DNA from: Hemibagrus wyckioides
Taxonomy: Eukaryota; Chordata; Actinopteri; Siluriformes; Bagridae
Direction: 5' to 3'
Length of the DNA: 64,000 nt
Assembly: GCF_019097595.1 (NCBI RefSeq)
Contig: NC_080711.1
Location: 18,633,928-18,697,927, forward strand
A program made the translations under genes and the position numbers. Below, in pieces: positions 11,470 through 25,731 of the stretch; the first letter of the stretch is position 1, and each line of letters starts with the position of its first letter. The notes beneath the pieces are model-generated. The model made no database searches, was not told the origin of the DNA, and was given only the letters and a program-made list of their open reading frames with translations.

Positions 11470-13242
11470 ATTGATTTCATATGGACATCTTCAAGCAGCC
11501 TTGATTGAAAAATATCTTAGTTGTCCTTAAGTCGTACGTTGTCTGAATAATATTTAAGGGCCACACACCAAATCAAACACTACCAAAAATGTAAAAAAAT
11601 AAACCCAGAGAACTCCCAAACCAATAACCTTGTTACAATATCAATGCCCCTTCCTTTCTGAGAATGAACACCCAACCTTACGTCACCTGCCTGTTATACC
11701 AGTCTCTGGATTTTCTCATATTTCTGTCTGTGCTTCTCCAGTGTCTCTCTCTTCAACTCCTATTTCAAAAGCTTTACTTTCCCTCTCATCTCAGTTTTCT
11801 ATTCTTACACGTTCTTCACACATCCTAACCCCTCCATCACTCCTTCACAATTCCTTCACTTTTCATCCAGACTTCCTTCCTTTCATCCCAACCTCTCCCA
11901 TTCAATCCTAACCCCTCCTCTATTCATCCCTTCAACATCTCTCCATTAATACCAACCCCTCCCCCTTCAGACTCATCTTGCATCCATTCATCCAATCCAA
12001 TATTCTTGGCATGTGTCCTTCTACAACCAGCCTCTAGAGGATCCAAGTTCACCGTCTTCCCCCCACTTGGTCACCAGTTTCATCCAGAGGTCCTTCAGCT
12101 TGCACAGAAGACAATGTAATGTCTTCTGAGGTACAGACTTTACCTTCCCCTCTTTAGACTATTGCTCTACTGGCCCTTACACTTACATCTGCAGTCTCTC
12201 ATACAGAAACAGGACCAAGTACTGAACCTTGTGGGACTCTAGTAGGGAGTCCTTAAGGAGTTGATGTGCACCAAATAGGACTTGAATCACCATCATGCTT
12301 GGCTTCTGCTCTACGGGCTATATGCTGAACATGGAACAATAATTTCTGCTTTAATCAGTTCTTTAAGTGCTTAAATGAAAAGGTAGAGCCTAACCAAATG
12401 TGTATGCATTTGTGTAGACTAGTCAGCTAAAAGTAGTAAATACTAATACATGCAAAACTTATAAAACATGCACTTTGTGTTAGTCCTGTCCAATCCCAAA
12501 GGAATTCTGCCGACAGTTATTTTTGTGCTTTAAGTGTAAATAAAATCCTTGTACTGTGGGATAGTAAATTCCATCACTGCTGTAGATTGAACATAAACAT
12601 CACGTTCCAAGCCCACTCGCAAACTTTAAAGGCTGTCAGCTAATCCAGTATAGTATTTCGGACTCTTCCAAGGCCAGAGCTGAACATTTTCAGACATTAT
12701 CAGCCTGAAAAAACCTTATATATGCTCCCATGGGCATTCTGTACTATAGGCAGGCTCCATCCCAGCAATTTATCTGCGCTACAATGAGGGTTTCTAGCTG
12801 ATAGACAAACACAGACTTAGATCCAGAATCCACAGTTTCATTTCACTGCTGTCTGTAGCAATGTCTTTGTGTGTGTTGCGTAAATGCTGAAAGATTATAT
12901 TTTACCCCATATATTCGGACACAGCACATTTACCCTCAGACTGACAAAAACATAATGAATTGCAAAGGAAAACTGATCTCAGAGAGCATGCACACATATC
13001 TGAGTGAACACACACATCAGCAAACTGAGTGTGACAGAGGTTAGAGGTCACTGCGAGTGTGGATGAAGCAGTGGGGGGGGGGATCAGTGGGAGAGCTGAA
13101 AGCAGTGCAGCAGTAATCAAGCAGAGCAGAGCTCGAATCCATGACATCATGACATTGCACATCACACTGTGGGGTACACTAAAGAGTTTCAAAGAACAGA
13201 AAAGCTACACACAAACAGCATTTTCTCTTTCTGTGTCTCTGC

Positions 13243-13296
<54 letters not shown>

Positions 13297-14210
13297 CAGA
13301 ATGGCACTCAGGACACAGCGTTATGACATCACACATCATGTTTCACTGTGAGGCAAAACATCTAAAATGCATACACATGTTATGGTCCCATCAAAGCCTT
13401 GCACACCAAAATAGATGCATTAGCAGAAAGCGATTTAATGGCAAAAAATAAAAGTAATAGAAAAATTATGATCATATTTGTGGTAAAAGAGTGATTTAAG
13501 GGCACCGATCCCTTTCTGATCCTCCTCTATGCCTCTTCAATACGTCAATAATGGTTTGAGTTCATTGACTGAATAATCACCCGCATAGTTAACAAATGTA
13601 AACAGAACTTTTTGCCATGCTAAAAATTCAGTAAATTTGCTAGCCTATATGTACTGTTCTGTTTTCTCTCATTTCAAGTGAAATTCCAAGCCAGTATGCT
13701 TTCTTGCTCATTAAAAACTGGTCAAATGCCTCAGCATTTATTTTTCCCCCACTATGTGTTAGTTATATTTTTATTTTCTTAGGCATGATTTGCAGTATGT
13801 CTTATGAAGTCCATACATATCATCCTGGAAAGTCCAAACCTCCATCATGTACATTACTAACAAGAAACTGGTTTCGTGCATATATTAGTCTGTATAATCT
13901 GTATAATTGTCAACTAATACTTTGTCTTTTTTAATGCTATATAATAGAAGTTTGTTATTTGCTGTGTTGTTGCGATCATAATTAGAATAGCAATAACTGC
14001 ACAGCTTGCTGTTACATGTTTACACGAAAAAATAACACACAAGTGCCTATGAAATGTGTGTGATTGTTTTCTTTAGGTGGTAATAACCATGTTTTTTTTT
14101 CAGGTTGTTTAATTGTTAATTGTTGTAGAATAATATTAATTTTCTGGTTTACGGAAGGTTAATGATAATCAATAGTTTACGGCTTATACACTGTGGTTTT
14201 TAACAGGATT
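11470..14210. other. Intergenic DNA, mostly unique
   Basis: A pyrimidine-rich stretch (about 11640-12000) and a long GT run (13249-13292) stand out. No exon with coding character plus splice sites was found. The 130-codon frame over 13059-13451 is interrupted in meaning by the GT run and by a G tract at 13072-13081. Confidence 0.5.
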
Positions 14211-14219
14211 TTTGAACAG

Positions 14220-14812
14220 TGACGTGTGTGTGCGCGCGCGCGCTTTGCATGTTTAAAGCTTGTGCAGTTTCACGCCTCGCTTAAGTGAAATCCATGAATA
14301 CACACCGACACATGACACCCATGAACATCACAGCAGAATCCAACAAGTCTAATTGGCTCAAGAGACGCATTTAACGTGCGGTCACGCTTAAAGCTTGCGA
14401 GCGCGGACTAAAATGTCAATGCAATATATAACAATAAGAATTTGTCCCAATGACTTTCACCATTAGGCCGTAATGGTAATCTACGGCCGAGCGCGAGACC
14501 CTATCGTGGTCTCACTCGGTTCAGGAGAGCGCGTGGTTTAAATCCTGGCGTGATAAATCTGTCGCACAAATTAAACAATAAAGAGCTGTCCGATCAGGGG
14601 TTAATTATGAGGCGCGCGGGGCCGCAGGGGCGGGGCGGGATAGCCATCCGTCAGAGCGCGAGGCGGGACGAGGTGGCGCGCGCCACATGTGGTGAGCGAC
14701 TGATAAGAGCGCTCGCGCCGATCAGCAGATTCTCGCGCTTCATAAATCTGATGTAGTAACACGCTGAGCCGAAATCAATAGAGCCTTAACGGACTAATTA
14801 ACTCACAATCAC

Positions 14813-14830
<18 letters not shown>
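14220..14830. promoter_or_regulatory. CpG-rich candidate enhancer or unannotated promoter, 7 kb upstream of msx1
   Basis: The block stands out from the AT-rich surroundings by its density of CG dinucleotides. It has two overlapping GC boxes (GGGGCGGGGCGGG near 14629-14640), a 10-bp E-box palindrome CCACATGTGG (14683-14692), a GATA site TGATAAG (14701-14707), repeated ATAAATCTG words, TTAATTA and CTAATTAA homeodomain-type sites and two small inverted repeats at 14466-14488 and 14495-14513. No coding exon is seen. It could be a CpG-island promoter of a non-coding transcript or a long-range msx1 enhancer. Confidence 0.4.
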
Positions 14831-14846
<16 letters not shown>

Positions 14847-15049
14847 ACAGAGAGAGAGAGAGTGAGTGTGCTTTTTCTAAAGTAACTTGAGGGGCGTGGT
14901 CAGCATGTTGGACGGGAATCACGCTATTAGTGTTCCTTGCGGCAGTGTTATTTAGTGACCAGGCCGAGCTTATAGCCTACTTCCGGCTGCACTTACTTGC
15001 GGCGAGGCGAGTCTTTAAAGAGGAAAGTAATGCATGCCTAAAAAGTGGC

Positions 15050-15250
15050 GGTTAATTTCCAGATTGCGTCAAAGTAAAATTAGCATATTCTTTCTATCGT
15101 CATGATCATTTGCAAATGACGCTTAGAATGTAGAATCTTTTAGAATAGATGGTTATAGATTATAACGTGCTTCTTATAGAAAGAAGTCTTTCATTATGGC
15201 ACCACTCACTAAGTATTTAAGCATACAGAACATCATTTTTTATACACCTT
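15050..15250. promoter_or_regulatory. Candidate conserved non-coding block with POU-type palindrome
   Basis: Non-repetitive DNA containing the perfect 12-bp palindrome CATTTGCAAATG (15107-15118), which overlaps an octamer-like ATTTGCA on each strand, together with TGATCA and TGACGC words. The inference of regulatory function is weak. Confidence 0.25.
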
Positions 15251-15759
15251 TAGGCAATGTCATGCATCCTTGATACTTGCGTTCTTAGAGTATTGGAGAA
15301 TTAGAATTGGACTACAGTGTTGATGATGTAGAATGAGTGCAAAAGGTACATAATATGCTATATAGGTTATTTTCATTAGTTTGCTTACTTGCCACAGGAG
15401 AAGGGGTTGTCTAAGCAAGTTGATGGTGTGGATAGAAACAAACGCCTAAACATGGTGATGAAGTCCTCGTGATATGCAGTCTCCTTTTACATTCCTAGAC
15501 ATCATTTCATATGTGGAAAAGGTTTCAAGCCTTCAAGGAAAAAATGAAGGAGTTACATGACTGTAGATCGACAAAAAAGCCAAAATGTTATAACACAGTC
15601 GATTTCAACTCATGTATGCAGCTAAAGTAGCAGATCTCCACAGTGATTTTAATTGTGTTTATTACTCTAAATGTGTGTGTGTGTGTGTGATTTGTTGCTC
15701 ATTAAGTTCCATTCAGTGCACGAGGCTATAACGGCGCACACGTATTGAGAAGATATAAA

Positions 15760-15860
15760 CCCTATATTTTCCCCCCGACTTCATTTAATTAGTGTAATTA
15801 GATTAATGACAAAGTGTGAGCTGCAAAATTAAGATAATTCAGTATGCAGACTTCTCTAAT
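15760..15860. promoter_or_regulatory. Homeodomain-site cluster
   Basis: Several TAATTA or TTAATTAG-type words (CATTTAATTAGTGTAATTAG, ATTAATGACA) sit within about 60 bp of complex sequence. Such clusters are typical of homeobox-gene enhancers, possibly with autoregulation by msx or dlx proteins. Family and function are inferred. Confidence 0.3.
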
Positions 15861-16163
15861 TTAAAAAAGAAAAAAAATTCCAGAGTGTCATACAGAGGTC
15901 AATACCCTCTGGTGTAAAGGCGTGTAGCAACTTCTTGCCAGGGTTAAACACAGCAAACACACACCTACACACACATTATATATATATGTATATATATATA
16001 AACTAATGGCACTTATGTCATCCTAAGTTTCTGTAATTAAAGATAAATCTCCTAAATAAACATATCAGCATTGTCAGAGTGCACAAGTCTCACATCAGCC
16101 CAGAATGTTCAGTGTAAGTCTATATTAAAAGGTCCATATATAGCAGAGTGTGTGTGTATGTGT

Positions 16164-16195
<32 letters not shown>

Positions 16196-16199
16196 TAAA

Positions 16200-16370
16200 T
16201 AGCCGCAAGGCCTACGTAAAAGTGGCTCTTTACGCCTGATTGAGCTAACTGCTTTGAAATAGGAGACATTATCCGTAATTACAGAGATCTTCGGGACGGG
16301 CCTTTCATCTGAAGCGCGCGCATCAGAGACGCTGCTATCACATTAATTAGGGCCGCTACATTCCACCCAT
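16200..16370. promoter_or_regulatory. Candidate conserved non-coding block between microsatellites
   Basis: A complex island flanked by GT and CA runs. It contains TACGTAAAAG, GTAATTACAG, ACATTAATTAGGGC and GCGCGCGC. The sharp contrast with the adjacent repeats suggests that selection is keeping it. Confidence 0.3.
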
Positions 16371-16389
16371 TAGACACACACACACACAC

Positions 16390-16422
<33 letters not shown>

Positions 16423-16539
16423 TACACACACACAACAGTTGAGTTTTAAAGCTAAATGTTGTCCTAGCTCATAATCACAGAAACAAAGAACTGCATTGTA
16501 CACACACACACACATACACACATACACACACACACATAT

Positions 16540-16930
16540 CCGTGCACACTTTAATTTGAGCCATGTGTCCTGGGACGCTGAATCATTCCCATTTTACTAC
16601 ACTACCAAGGGCAAACGGTTCCCAGCAACGGTCTTTGATATCCGCATGCGCTTTTAAGGTCCGAATGAAGGGACTTGTGCGTGAAAAGGGTTAAGACAGC
16701 GCGGCGCGAGGACGACAAAGGCCCTTTGTCACTGCTGTCCTCAGCCTTCTTTCCTCGATTAAAGGAGAAGTTTAGAAAGTCAAACAAAGCCTGAATTAGT
16801 CGTTTCAAGTGGTTATTGTGCTGCGGTTCAGCTCTTATTTGTCACTCTGAGATAAAAATAATGAACCGCCACAGTAATAGCATCTGACTCTGAGTTTCTG
16901 ACATCACAACATTTAAAAACAACATCGAAT
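16540..16930. promoter_or_regulatory. Candidate enhancer with SOX-type palindrome
   Basis: A complex, repeat-free block with the near-perfect palindrome GACAAAGGCCCTTTGTC (16714-16730). It holds two facing ACAAAG/CTTTGT sites separated by 3 bp, the arrangement bound by SOXE dimers, and each half also fits TCF/LEF. AGATAAAAATAATG and TAATAG words follow. The position about 5 kb upstream of msx1, a neural-crest and craniofacial gene, fits an enhancer, but there is no direct evidence. Confidence 0.35.
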
Positions 16931-17049
16931 GTTCATAGGTTTACTAGCACGTCTCATACAGCACACACTGAGCTGGTAGAAGCCGGCATGCAGATCCCAA
17001 AACATCAAAGTGCTACACACACACACACACTCACACACACACACTCATT

Positions 17050-17170
17050 TTGCCCTAATGGGCCTGCAGTGTCTCCATACAAGGTAATTGCAGATTTTAT
17101 CCCCCTTAAGTACCGGATGTGAGGTGGAGGAAATGCTAAATTAAGCGCTTTGCGTGTAATTTTATCAGCT
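17050..17170. promoter_or_regulatory. Candidate conserved non-coding block
   Basis: A short complex block (CCCCCTTAAGTACCGGATGT, CTAAATTAAGCGCTTTGCG, TTTTATCAGC, GCGATTAG) directly after CA runs. It holds ETS-like CCGGATGT and homeodomain-like words. Speculative. Confidence 0.2.
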
Positions 17171-17179
17171 ACAAGCGAT

Positions 17180-19203
17180 TAGTGTTTATTGGGAAAAAAC
17201 TGCAGCCTGGAGTCACAGAGAGAGATTTCAAGTGGAAGTGGATGATACCCCAGATACCCCATCTGGAGTTGGGAAAAAACTGCGCAATGGTGGAAATTTG
17301 GGGAAATGTGCAGGTTCAGTTGTGTATTTGCTCGGTGGAGTTGTGTGTTAGAGGGAACAAATAAAATACAAAATGAGGAAGAGAGATGATAAATCAGGAC
17401 TCTTCAAATCTGTTATTTCTGGAAATGATTTATTTACACATTCAATTATGTAACTTGTAAGCTTGGATTCTGGGTCCTGTGGAAAAAAGTATCACAGAAC
17501 AATATTCAGTGTTTAAATATTTTCATGATGCATGATATATGTCGTTGTCGAATTTTGCTGTGGTTTTGCAAACAAAGCGGCAGCTGTAATCATTTTTACT
17601 GGCCAGTCCTTTACTTGTTACTGAGGCATTGGCATATTTATTCATCAGTTCATTCATCTAAATGTGAAGACTGAAAGCAATAGTCGCAGCAATGGTGGAG
17701 CAGGTTGACGTATATATAATAACAAGACAAAATGAAGTCAAGAGAATATCGCAGTAGATTTATGCTATAGCTTTCCTAGCAGCAGAGCTAAGACTGTTAA
17801 CCAGATTTAAAAGGTTTGACCCAATTTTGAAATTTCTGACCCAACTACATCACCCACAAAAAGACCTGAAAGCAGCCCAAAAATGGATAAGGAAAGGATA
17901 AGAAAAGGTAGACATTGTCTTGTTCTTTATCCACTCCATAAATCCCCCATTCCCTTTCCCTAATCTTTGTAATATACCTTACAATAAAAATGGCTCCATA
18001 CATCATAGACACTAGCACTTACATTCTGCCTTTATTTGTGTGTGTGTGTGTGTGTGTGGAGGAAGACTCAAAAGACAGGCGGAATTTTGACTAAGCTCCA
18101 AGGATTCAGTCTAAGCTAAGATTCAGTCTGAACAGAAAACAGCACTGCGTCAGGTTCGAGGTTAAGTGTGTGTATATGTATGTGTTTAGGTAAAAGATGA
18201 GTCTCTTGCACAGTAAGACTGCCAGGAATGAGACGCAGGTTAAAATCATCTCTCTCCACAGAATCGTCTCTGTCCAAAGCAGATACTCGACCACACCACC
18301 ACCACCATCACATTGTGAATGTATTAGATTTCATTCCAATTGTTTATTATTTTAAAAACTCTTTGAATCTAGCTGCATGTGGGGAAAATCGACAAACTTG
18401 GCAACCCTATCAGTAACCATTTGGCCAGCCACTGCTTCCATAGTGTGAACATGGGGCAGCATGATTCTCGCCTCAGTGGACTTTTAATAAAACATGTTTC
18501 TGTTCTTATTTTTGAATATCTTCACACCAGTAACAGCTCTCGCTAATAAAGGCACTCAGACATGCATAACACTTCCTCACCTCTAAACACTAATATTACA
18601 ATAAACAATTATATTTCCATACATATTTCCCATAATTCTATTACATTAATAAACATTCCATAATTTTGGCACATAATTTACATTCTATGTGTGGAAAGTA
18701 GAGGACAATAGAGGACAGTGTAAGTTGTACCATTATACTTGCATGTAAGATTTCTAATTCAGTAATTAATTACAGTAATATAATTATATATGAAATGATA
18801 AAATTCTAATTGCAAATCAGTGATAGAAAACTGACTGCAACAAGACAAACACTACAGAGCTTTTCTCTGAACGTCCGTACATTTACCTTTTAGTAAACTT
18901 TTGTATTTTTATATAGTAAATCACACAAACATCTAGTGTATGAAATGACTATAATTGCTGTAAACACAAAAAATAGTAATAAACATTTAGTGAAAGAGAA
19001 TGTTGGAGGAAGCATTGTTTTTTTTAAATCTCATTATACAAAAACAAGTGGTAAGATCCTGAACAGACGTAAATCTTACAAAATTATACCTTAAATGTTT
19101 TTGTCTATTTTTACGATGCCTACATTCATTTTCATTCATTCATTCATTCATTTATTCATTGTTAATTGTTTTACAAACTTTTATGTATATTTTTGTGTTT
19201 TTA
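17180..19203. other. Intergenic AT-rich DNA
   Basis: No gene, RNA gene or recognisable transposon. A GT run lies at about 18037-18058 and an AT-rich stretch at about 18550-19190. Confidence 0.5.
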
Positions 19204-19296
19204 TTATATTATATTATATTATATTATATTATATTATATTATATTATATTATATTATATTATATTATATTATATTATATTATATTATATTATATTA
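19204..19296. repeat. (ATATT)n pentanucleotide array
   Basis: About 18 head-to-tail copies of a TATAT-T unit without visible interruption. The apparent Ile/Leu/Tyr-repeat proteins in two frames come from this array. Confidence 0.9.
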
Positions 19297-20039
19297 TTTT
19301 GGGGTTTTTAACGCTTTCAGATTACATGAATACATTAAGCACATCATTGCTTTGAGCATTTTTATGCAGTTTTATGTACAGCATTTACACTCCTATGGTT
19401 GATTGTTGAAGTTCATAATATAAGTGCATGCTTTATTTGGATTATTTCACTTTTTATTCTGTGTTTTTGAGCTTTTTTTTTTTTTGCTCACAGTACATAC
19501 TGGAAAAATAGTCAAATCATTGTTACAATAAAATACAGTGCTCAGAATGATACTTGGCATTTACTATATTTAATATATGGTCTGTAATATTTATTTCAAC
19601 TTTAACAAAGAATCTTATAATCATGCAATCTTACATTTCAATGATTTTAAGTTAAGTTCAACTTAATTTCTAAGTTATAAGTTTAACTTACAAATGAAAA
19701 CTAAATCTAATCTGAAGCTGATCGTAAACAAAACCTTTCACCTTGAGATTCCATTTAAAAACATGTCCATAAGTACATTTTCTACCTGTTTCTATTATTT
19801 ATTGTGTATCTAGTTTGTCCAATAACAACGTCTTGTGCAATTTAATAGCTTAAATTTGTCGTTTTTTCAGGATTTTGAAACTTATTCGATATTTATTTAA
19901 GGTATAATGTATGTTAATACATTATGTAAAATTGCACTGGTGTTTTTTCACAGAAGATTTCTTGAAACAATAATAGTTTCTAGAATTTTTTAAAACAGTT
20001 TTAAACTTTTCTTTTAACTTTAAAGTAAAAAAAGAAAAA

Positions 20040-20260
20040 AGAAAGAAAGAAATGCACTCACAGCCAATTTAAATGCCCCTGTGTGATTTTCAGTTCAATT
20101 GGATCCTAAATGTGTTTCTTCCGGCCAGTTTGCTGCCCCGCCTGTCTGTCTGCCTGCTTGTCTGTCTCTCCCTCACATCATTTTTTACTTTAATTGGTCA
20201 GTTAGAGGGGAAACCCGCCAGCCCTGCGTCATTACCACTGCTTCTCTACACACACACACA
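20040..20260. promoter_or_regulatory. Candidate proximal non-coding element of msx1
   Basis: A more complex, GC-richer block about 1.4 kb upstream of the msx1 start. It contains CAGCCAATTTAAATGCCCC, TTCAATTGGATCC and TTAATTGGTCAGTTAG (inverted CCAAT-like words), then a CA run. Regulatory status is inferred from position only. Confidence 0.2.
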
Positions 20261-21359
20261 CACACACACACAAAATGCTTGGATCTGCTATTTTACTGCC
20301 TTCAAACCGTGAGCACCGGTCCTTAAAATGAAATCCACACATCAGAAAACCAAAATATGTGTCATATAAAAATTTCTAGAATATTTATTTTCCCACAATT
20401 ATTCTATCTGATAATTCTATCATTTTAAGGTATTAAGGCAAAAGGACTGTTTGATGTTTTTACCCTCAATAACATCAAATCAGATACAAGTGTTGTATAT
20501 TTTCATTAGTTATATATGAATATATAAAACGTGTATATTTTTATACTTTTGAGGAAAAAGTCACATGCTTACTGTCAGAGTTATCACTTTTTCTCACTTT
20601 TGCTGCAACAACAGCAGCAAAAAAAAGATAAATAGGATTAATTTAAAGGTCTTGCTTTTCATGGTGTATGTTCTGGTTGTAGACATTCACAGTAGGTTTC
20701 CAATGGACTCAGATGAATGAATGAATGAATGAATGAATGCTTAGAATAAATAAATAAATAAAAATGAATCAGGTTATCTTCTCTTGTGCAGTAATCCTGC
20801 TTGATGCTGTGGTAGCTGGAAACTGTGAATCCTTGGCCAAGGCTTCCTCCAATCTCCTTCCTCCTTATCTTCACTTCTTTCTTTTTTTACCTCTTTGCAT
20901 TATTTTACTTAGAAATTAAATTCTGAACTTTGATTATAGTGCACACAAAATGAACGCAACAAAACTCTGCAGAACATTTCCAGCCTTGGTTAAAAACAAA
21001 AGAGTGACACACAAAGTATCAGGTTTTGTATAGTAATGGTGATTGTATTGTACACGCTGTACTAAAATGTGTCACAGAACTGCTGAAGGATTCGTCTTTT
21101 ATCTGAACATTTTTATTTGCATGCATAGTCATTTTAAAGCCAATTAAAGGTGCAAGAGTGGTTTTTAATGTCCAGTTATGTATTTTAAATAATAAAAATA
21201 TACTACATTTAAATAGAAGTAAATATATAAAAGATCCTTGGGAGGACCATCCCAGTAAGAAGGAAAGGTCATCAGCTATTATTATTATAAATGAGCACGA
21301 GCTTTACTGCTGAAAAAAGTAATTCCACGCACTAATTTACTTTTGTTCCTGAGAGTAAA

Positions 21360-21662
21360 CAACACTCCTGCTCGAAATGTCAGTCTGGAGGAGATTCCTG
21401 AGAACATTTAAGCCACGCCCATCGCCGCGCTGCAACTTTCTGTAGGTCTTAAACTCCACCTACCTCTGAACAAGCTGTACTGTTAGATTGATGGGAAAGG
21501 CGGAAAGCCGCGCCCACCCGCGCCCTGATTGGACGCTTTTTGTTTTTTAACTTTGCCGTCCATGCGCGCGTGGCTGAAATGAAAACTGGGCGATGTGCTC
21601 GCGCTAGACTCGTGTTTGTATAGAGCGACTCGAAACTTTTATGGGCCCCGAACGGCTCGAGC
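21360..21662 (+). promoter_or_regulatory. msx1: msx1 promoter and 5' leader region
   Basis: CpG content rises sharply here relative to the AT-rich DNA upstream. GC-box or KLF-type words CCACGCCC (near 21413) and CCGCGCCCACCCGCGCCC (near 21508) lie next to an inverted CCAAT box (ATTGG at 21528-21532). No strong TATA box is placed with confidence. The transcription start is probably within 21550-21640, giving a short leader that contains an upstream ATG (21641). Confidence 0.5.
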
Positions 21663-22839
<1,177 letters not shown>

Positions 22840-23195
22840 GGCGCGTGTGAAATTGTTCCTTTTTACCGAGGGATTTAGAGGCACGATAAATCACACGGAA
22901 AACTGGCGAACATAAACGCTTCCACTCATGTGCCACCAGAACCGACAACTAAGTCGCCAGGTGTCATTTTTATTCACATAAATCAATCACTGAGCGCGTG
23001 GCCATAAAGCACCTACACACGCGCGCGCGACCGCTCGCGCACTATTTGTATGCATTCATTGCAATGCGCTATAGGAAGTACCTGAGCAGTTTCAACACGT
23101 TCTGTCAACAATGCTACCCTTCGGAAGGGATAGGGTGAACTGTAAAATATTGTACATTAGGGGGAAAAGTTTTTATAATATGATTATATTTGTTG

Positions 23196-23212
23196 AATAA
23201 ATTAACAATAAA
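23196..23212 (+). terminator. msx1: Polyadenylation signals of msx1
   Basis: Two AATAAA hexamers (23196-23201 and 23207-23212) lie about 360 nt after the msx1 stop and are followed by T-rich sequence. They are the first canonical signals downstream. Confidence 0.7.
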
Positions 23213-23219
23213 TTGTTTA

Positions 23220-23320
23220 TTCATTTTCCATGGCAGACAGCATTTATTTTTTTATTTTTTTATTGCTTGTTCCTTTTTAAAGGGTTTCATCAATTTGGTA
23301 ATTTGGTCAATTTATTTTCA

Positions 23321-23365
<45 letters not shown>

Positions 23366-24101
23366 TCTATATAAATAGATGATCTAGAAAATATGGAACA
23401 TAATTGGACCATAAAGATTCTTAATCCCTTTATTTATGTCTTTCGGAGTTAATTAAAGGGACAATTATGGCATGCACGATATCTGATATAATTCTGATCT
23501 AATGACACGTTGGAGATGTCCTACTCCTTGCCATAAACACTTTACTAAAAGTGTGCGATTTTTAAAAGTGTTTGCACAATTTAGTTGCGCGTGCACACTT
23601 AGACAAAAATAGTACTGAACTTTTCCTTGTCGCTGAGGTTGGTTGGCTTAACCGTCTTCTGTTCATTTAATCAGTATCTTTCACAAAGAAACAGGAGATA
23701 AAATGAATTAAGGTACATAAATTGAATAAAGCTTTAAATGTAGGCTTACACTAAGTGCGCCTTTCTAAATAAAGGTGATCCGATTGAAGGCGTATATAGC
23801 CCGTAAAATAACATCAGCTGATTAACAACTTTACATTTGCCGTTTTTATTTTTATCTGCACACACAGTAAGCATCGTACAAAACTAACAAACTAGAAATT
23901 GTGAGTTGAGCAAGCTTGCATTTTTAAGCTTACATGTTAAAGCATCACCTCGATAAACCGCTCACTACACTACAAGTTATAGCTCATTATAACGTCAGTT
24001 CATTTGCAAAAAGCGGCTAATGAACTGATGGAGGAGTTGGTTAAATGTTTGTAAATGCATCAACAGCTTTTCCATTGTTTCTTTTATTATTATTATTATT
24101 A

Positions 24102-24141
<40 letters not shown>

Positions 24142-25406
24142 TTATTATTATTATTATCATCATTATTATTATTATTAGTAGTAGTAGTAGTAGTAGTATA
24201 AAGAAGATGATGATGAAGTTGTAAAGAAAGCACATAAACCTTATTGCAGTCTACATTGCTATTTGATCTAGACGGACAACTTAATAATATCATATAATAT
24301 GAAGTCAGTAATATAACGCACCAGGAATAAATCAATAGTACAAATAAAAAAAGGAAAGGATAGATTTTTTTTTTAAAAAGGGGCCCCAGCATTAAACAGA
24401 AGAGTCTTGTCGCGTGACAAATCCGACAAATCTGTTAACTACTAAAGACTCGCGCATTTTTAAAGCTTTTTTTGTAATTCTTGCTCAAACACACACATTT
24501 CATATATAATGTAAGCTACTGTAAGACGATGAAGTGAATATGAGGTCGCATAAAAAGGTAAATGTCAACCTGTAAAGATTGCGCGTGAATTCAAGTATAA
24601 ATGACAAGAATATGGAATAATGCGTAATTATAAATAAATCTGAAAAATAAAAAAACACGCAGGATCTAGGTGTTAAAAAAAATCAAATCCGGTGATAAAT
24701 GAATCACCTGAGGTGGGTAAATAAATAAATAAATAAATAAATAAAAACGCATACCTTGTGTGTATGTGAAAAAAAAACATAAATTACATAGTAAAACATT
24801 TTTTACAAAAATAAATAAAAAAATAAAACAGATATAAAAAAAATAAAAAAATAGCGGAAACGCGTGAAAATGAATGAATCGTGCAAAATCACACGAGGAA
24901 ATAAAATCACGGGCACTACCTGTGAAAAATGTGTGAAACTAAACATGAGAAATGTCTACGAATCATGTGCCAATTTTTTGTACGTTATTCATATGTGACT
25001 TTCTTGTAAGTTTTTTCGGTAAGCATTGAATATCAATTATAAATGTTACTCGGAGTTGCCAGATACAAAATAAATCAGTTTTTTTCGCTTTTTGTTCAGT
25101 AAGGGAAAGATTATAACAAGCGTCATGTTAATAATGACGTGTATATTTAATTTAGGTGTTATATAAACTGCATTATAAACCTTTACTTACCCGATGTGTG
25201 TATTTTAATTTACAATTTTTGAACTTATTTATGTGCAAACACCACACACAGGTCACACGCCCTCAGCCTTCTCAGCACGTGAGACTCACTCCAGCTGTGC
25301 ACGCGCTGTTCAGTGTGGTGTCGCACGCATGCACACTGTTTTTATACCTAAAAGATGAGATTCATGGAGGGTGGTTTTGTTCAGGTATGACCGCAGGGTT
25401 TGCCCA

Positions 25407-25437
<31 letters not shown>

Positions 25438-25692
25438 TCGATGCATACAAATTACAATAATGAATTAAAGCAGATTTCTAACCAATAAAAGTTCAATCAA
25501 GTGATGTGGGAAAGCAAACAACTGTATGATCATAGGATAACTCCCTTTAAAGCATACTTTGAAATATTATTATTAGAAACCAAAGCATTATTCGAGACAG
25601 CTCTGACATCTGTTCAAAATGTGTTCATGTGTACTGCATTTTAAATGCATTTTTCCTCATCAGCATTGTTTTGAAATATTTCTTTTCACCTG

Positions 25693-25731
<39 letters not shown>

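Noticed and set aside
13059..13451. 130-codon open frame upstream of msx1
   Set aside because: It contains the translation of a GT run and a poly-G region, with no recognisable domain or exon structure.
14441..14560. Small structured RNA suggested by two short hairpins and a GGTTTAAATCC word
   Set aside because: The stems are only 6-7 bp, no cloverleaf or known RNA fold results, and short hairpins are expected by chance in GC-rich DNA.
14550..14756. 68-codon Arg-rich open frame
   Set aside because: It lies in the CpG-rich block and has no family resemblance, no splice signals and no strong start context.
19095..19402. Membrane-protein-like Ile/Leu/Tyr frames
   Set aside because: Pure translation of the ATATT pentanucleotide array.
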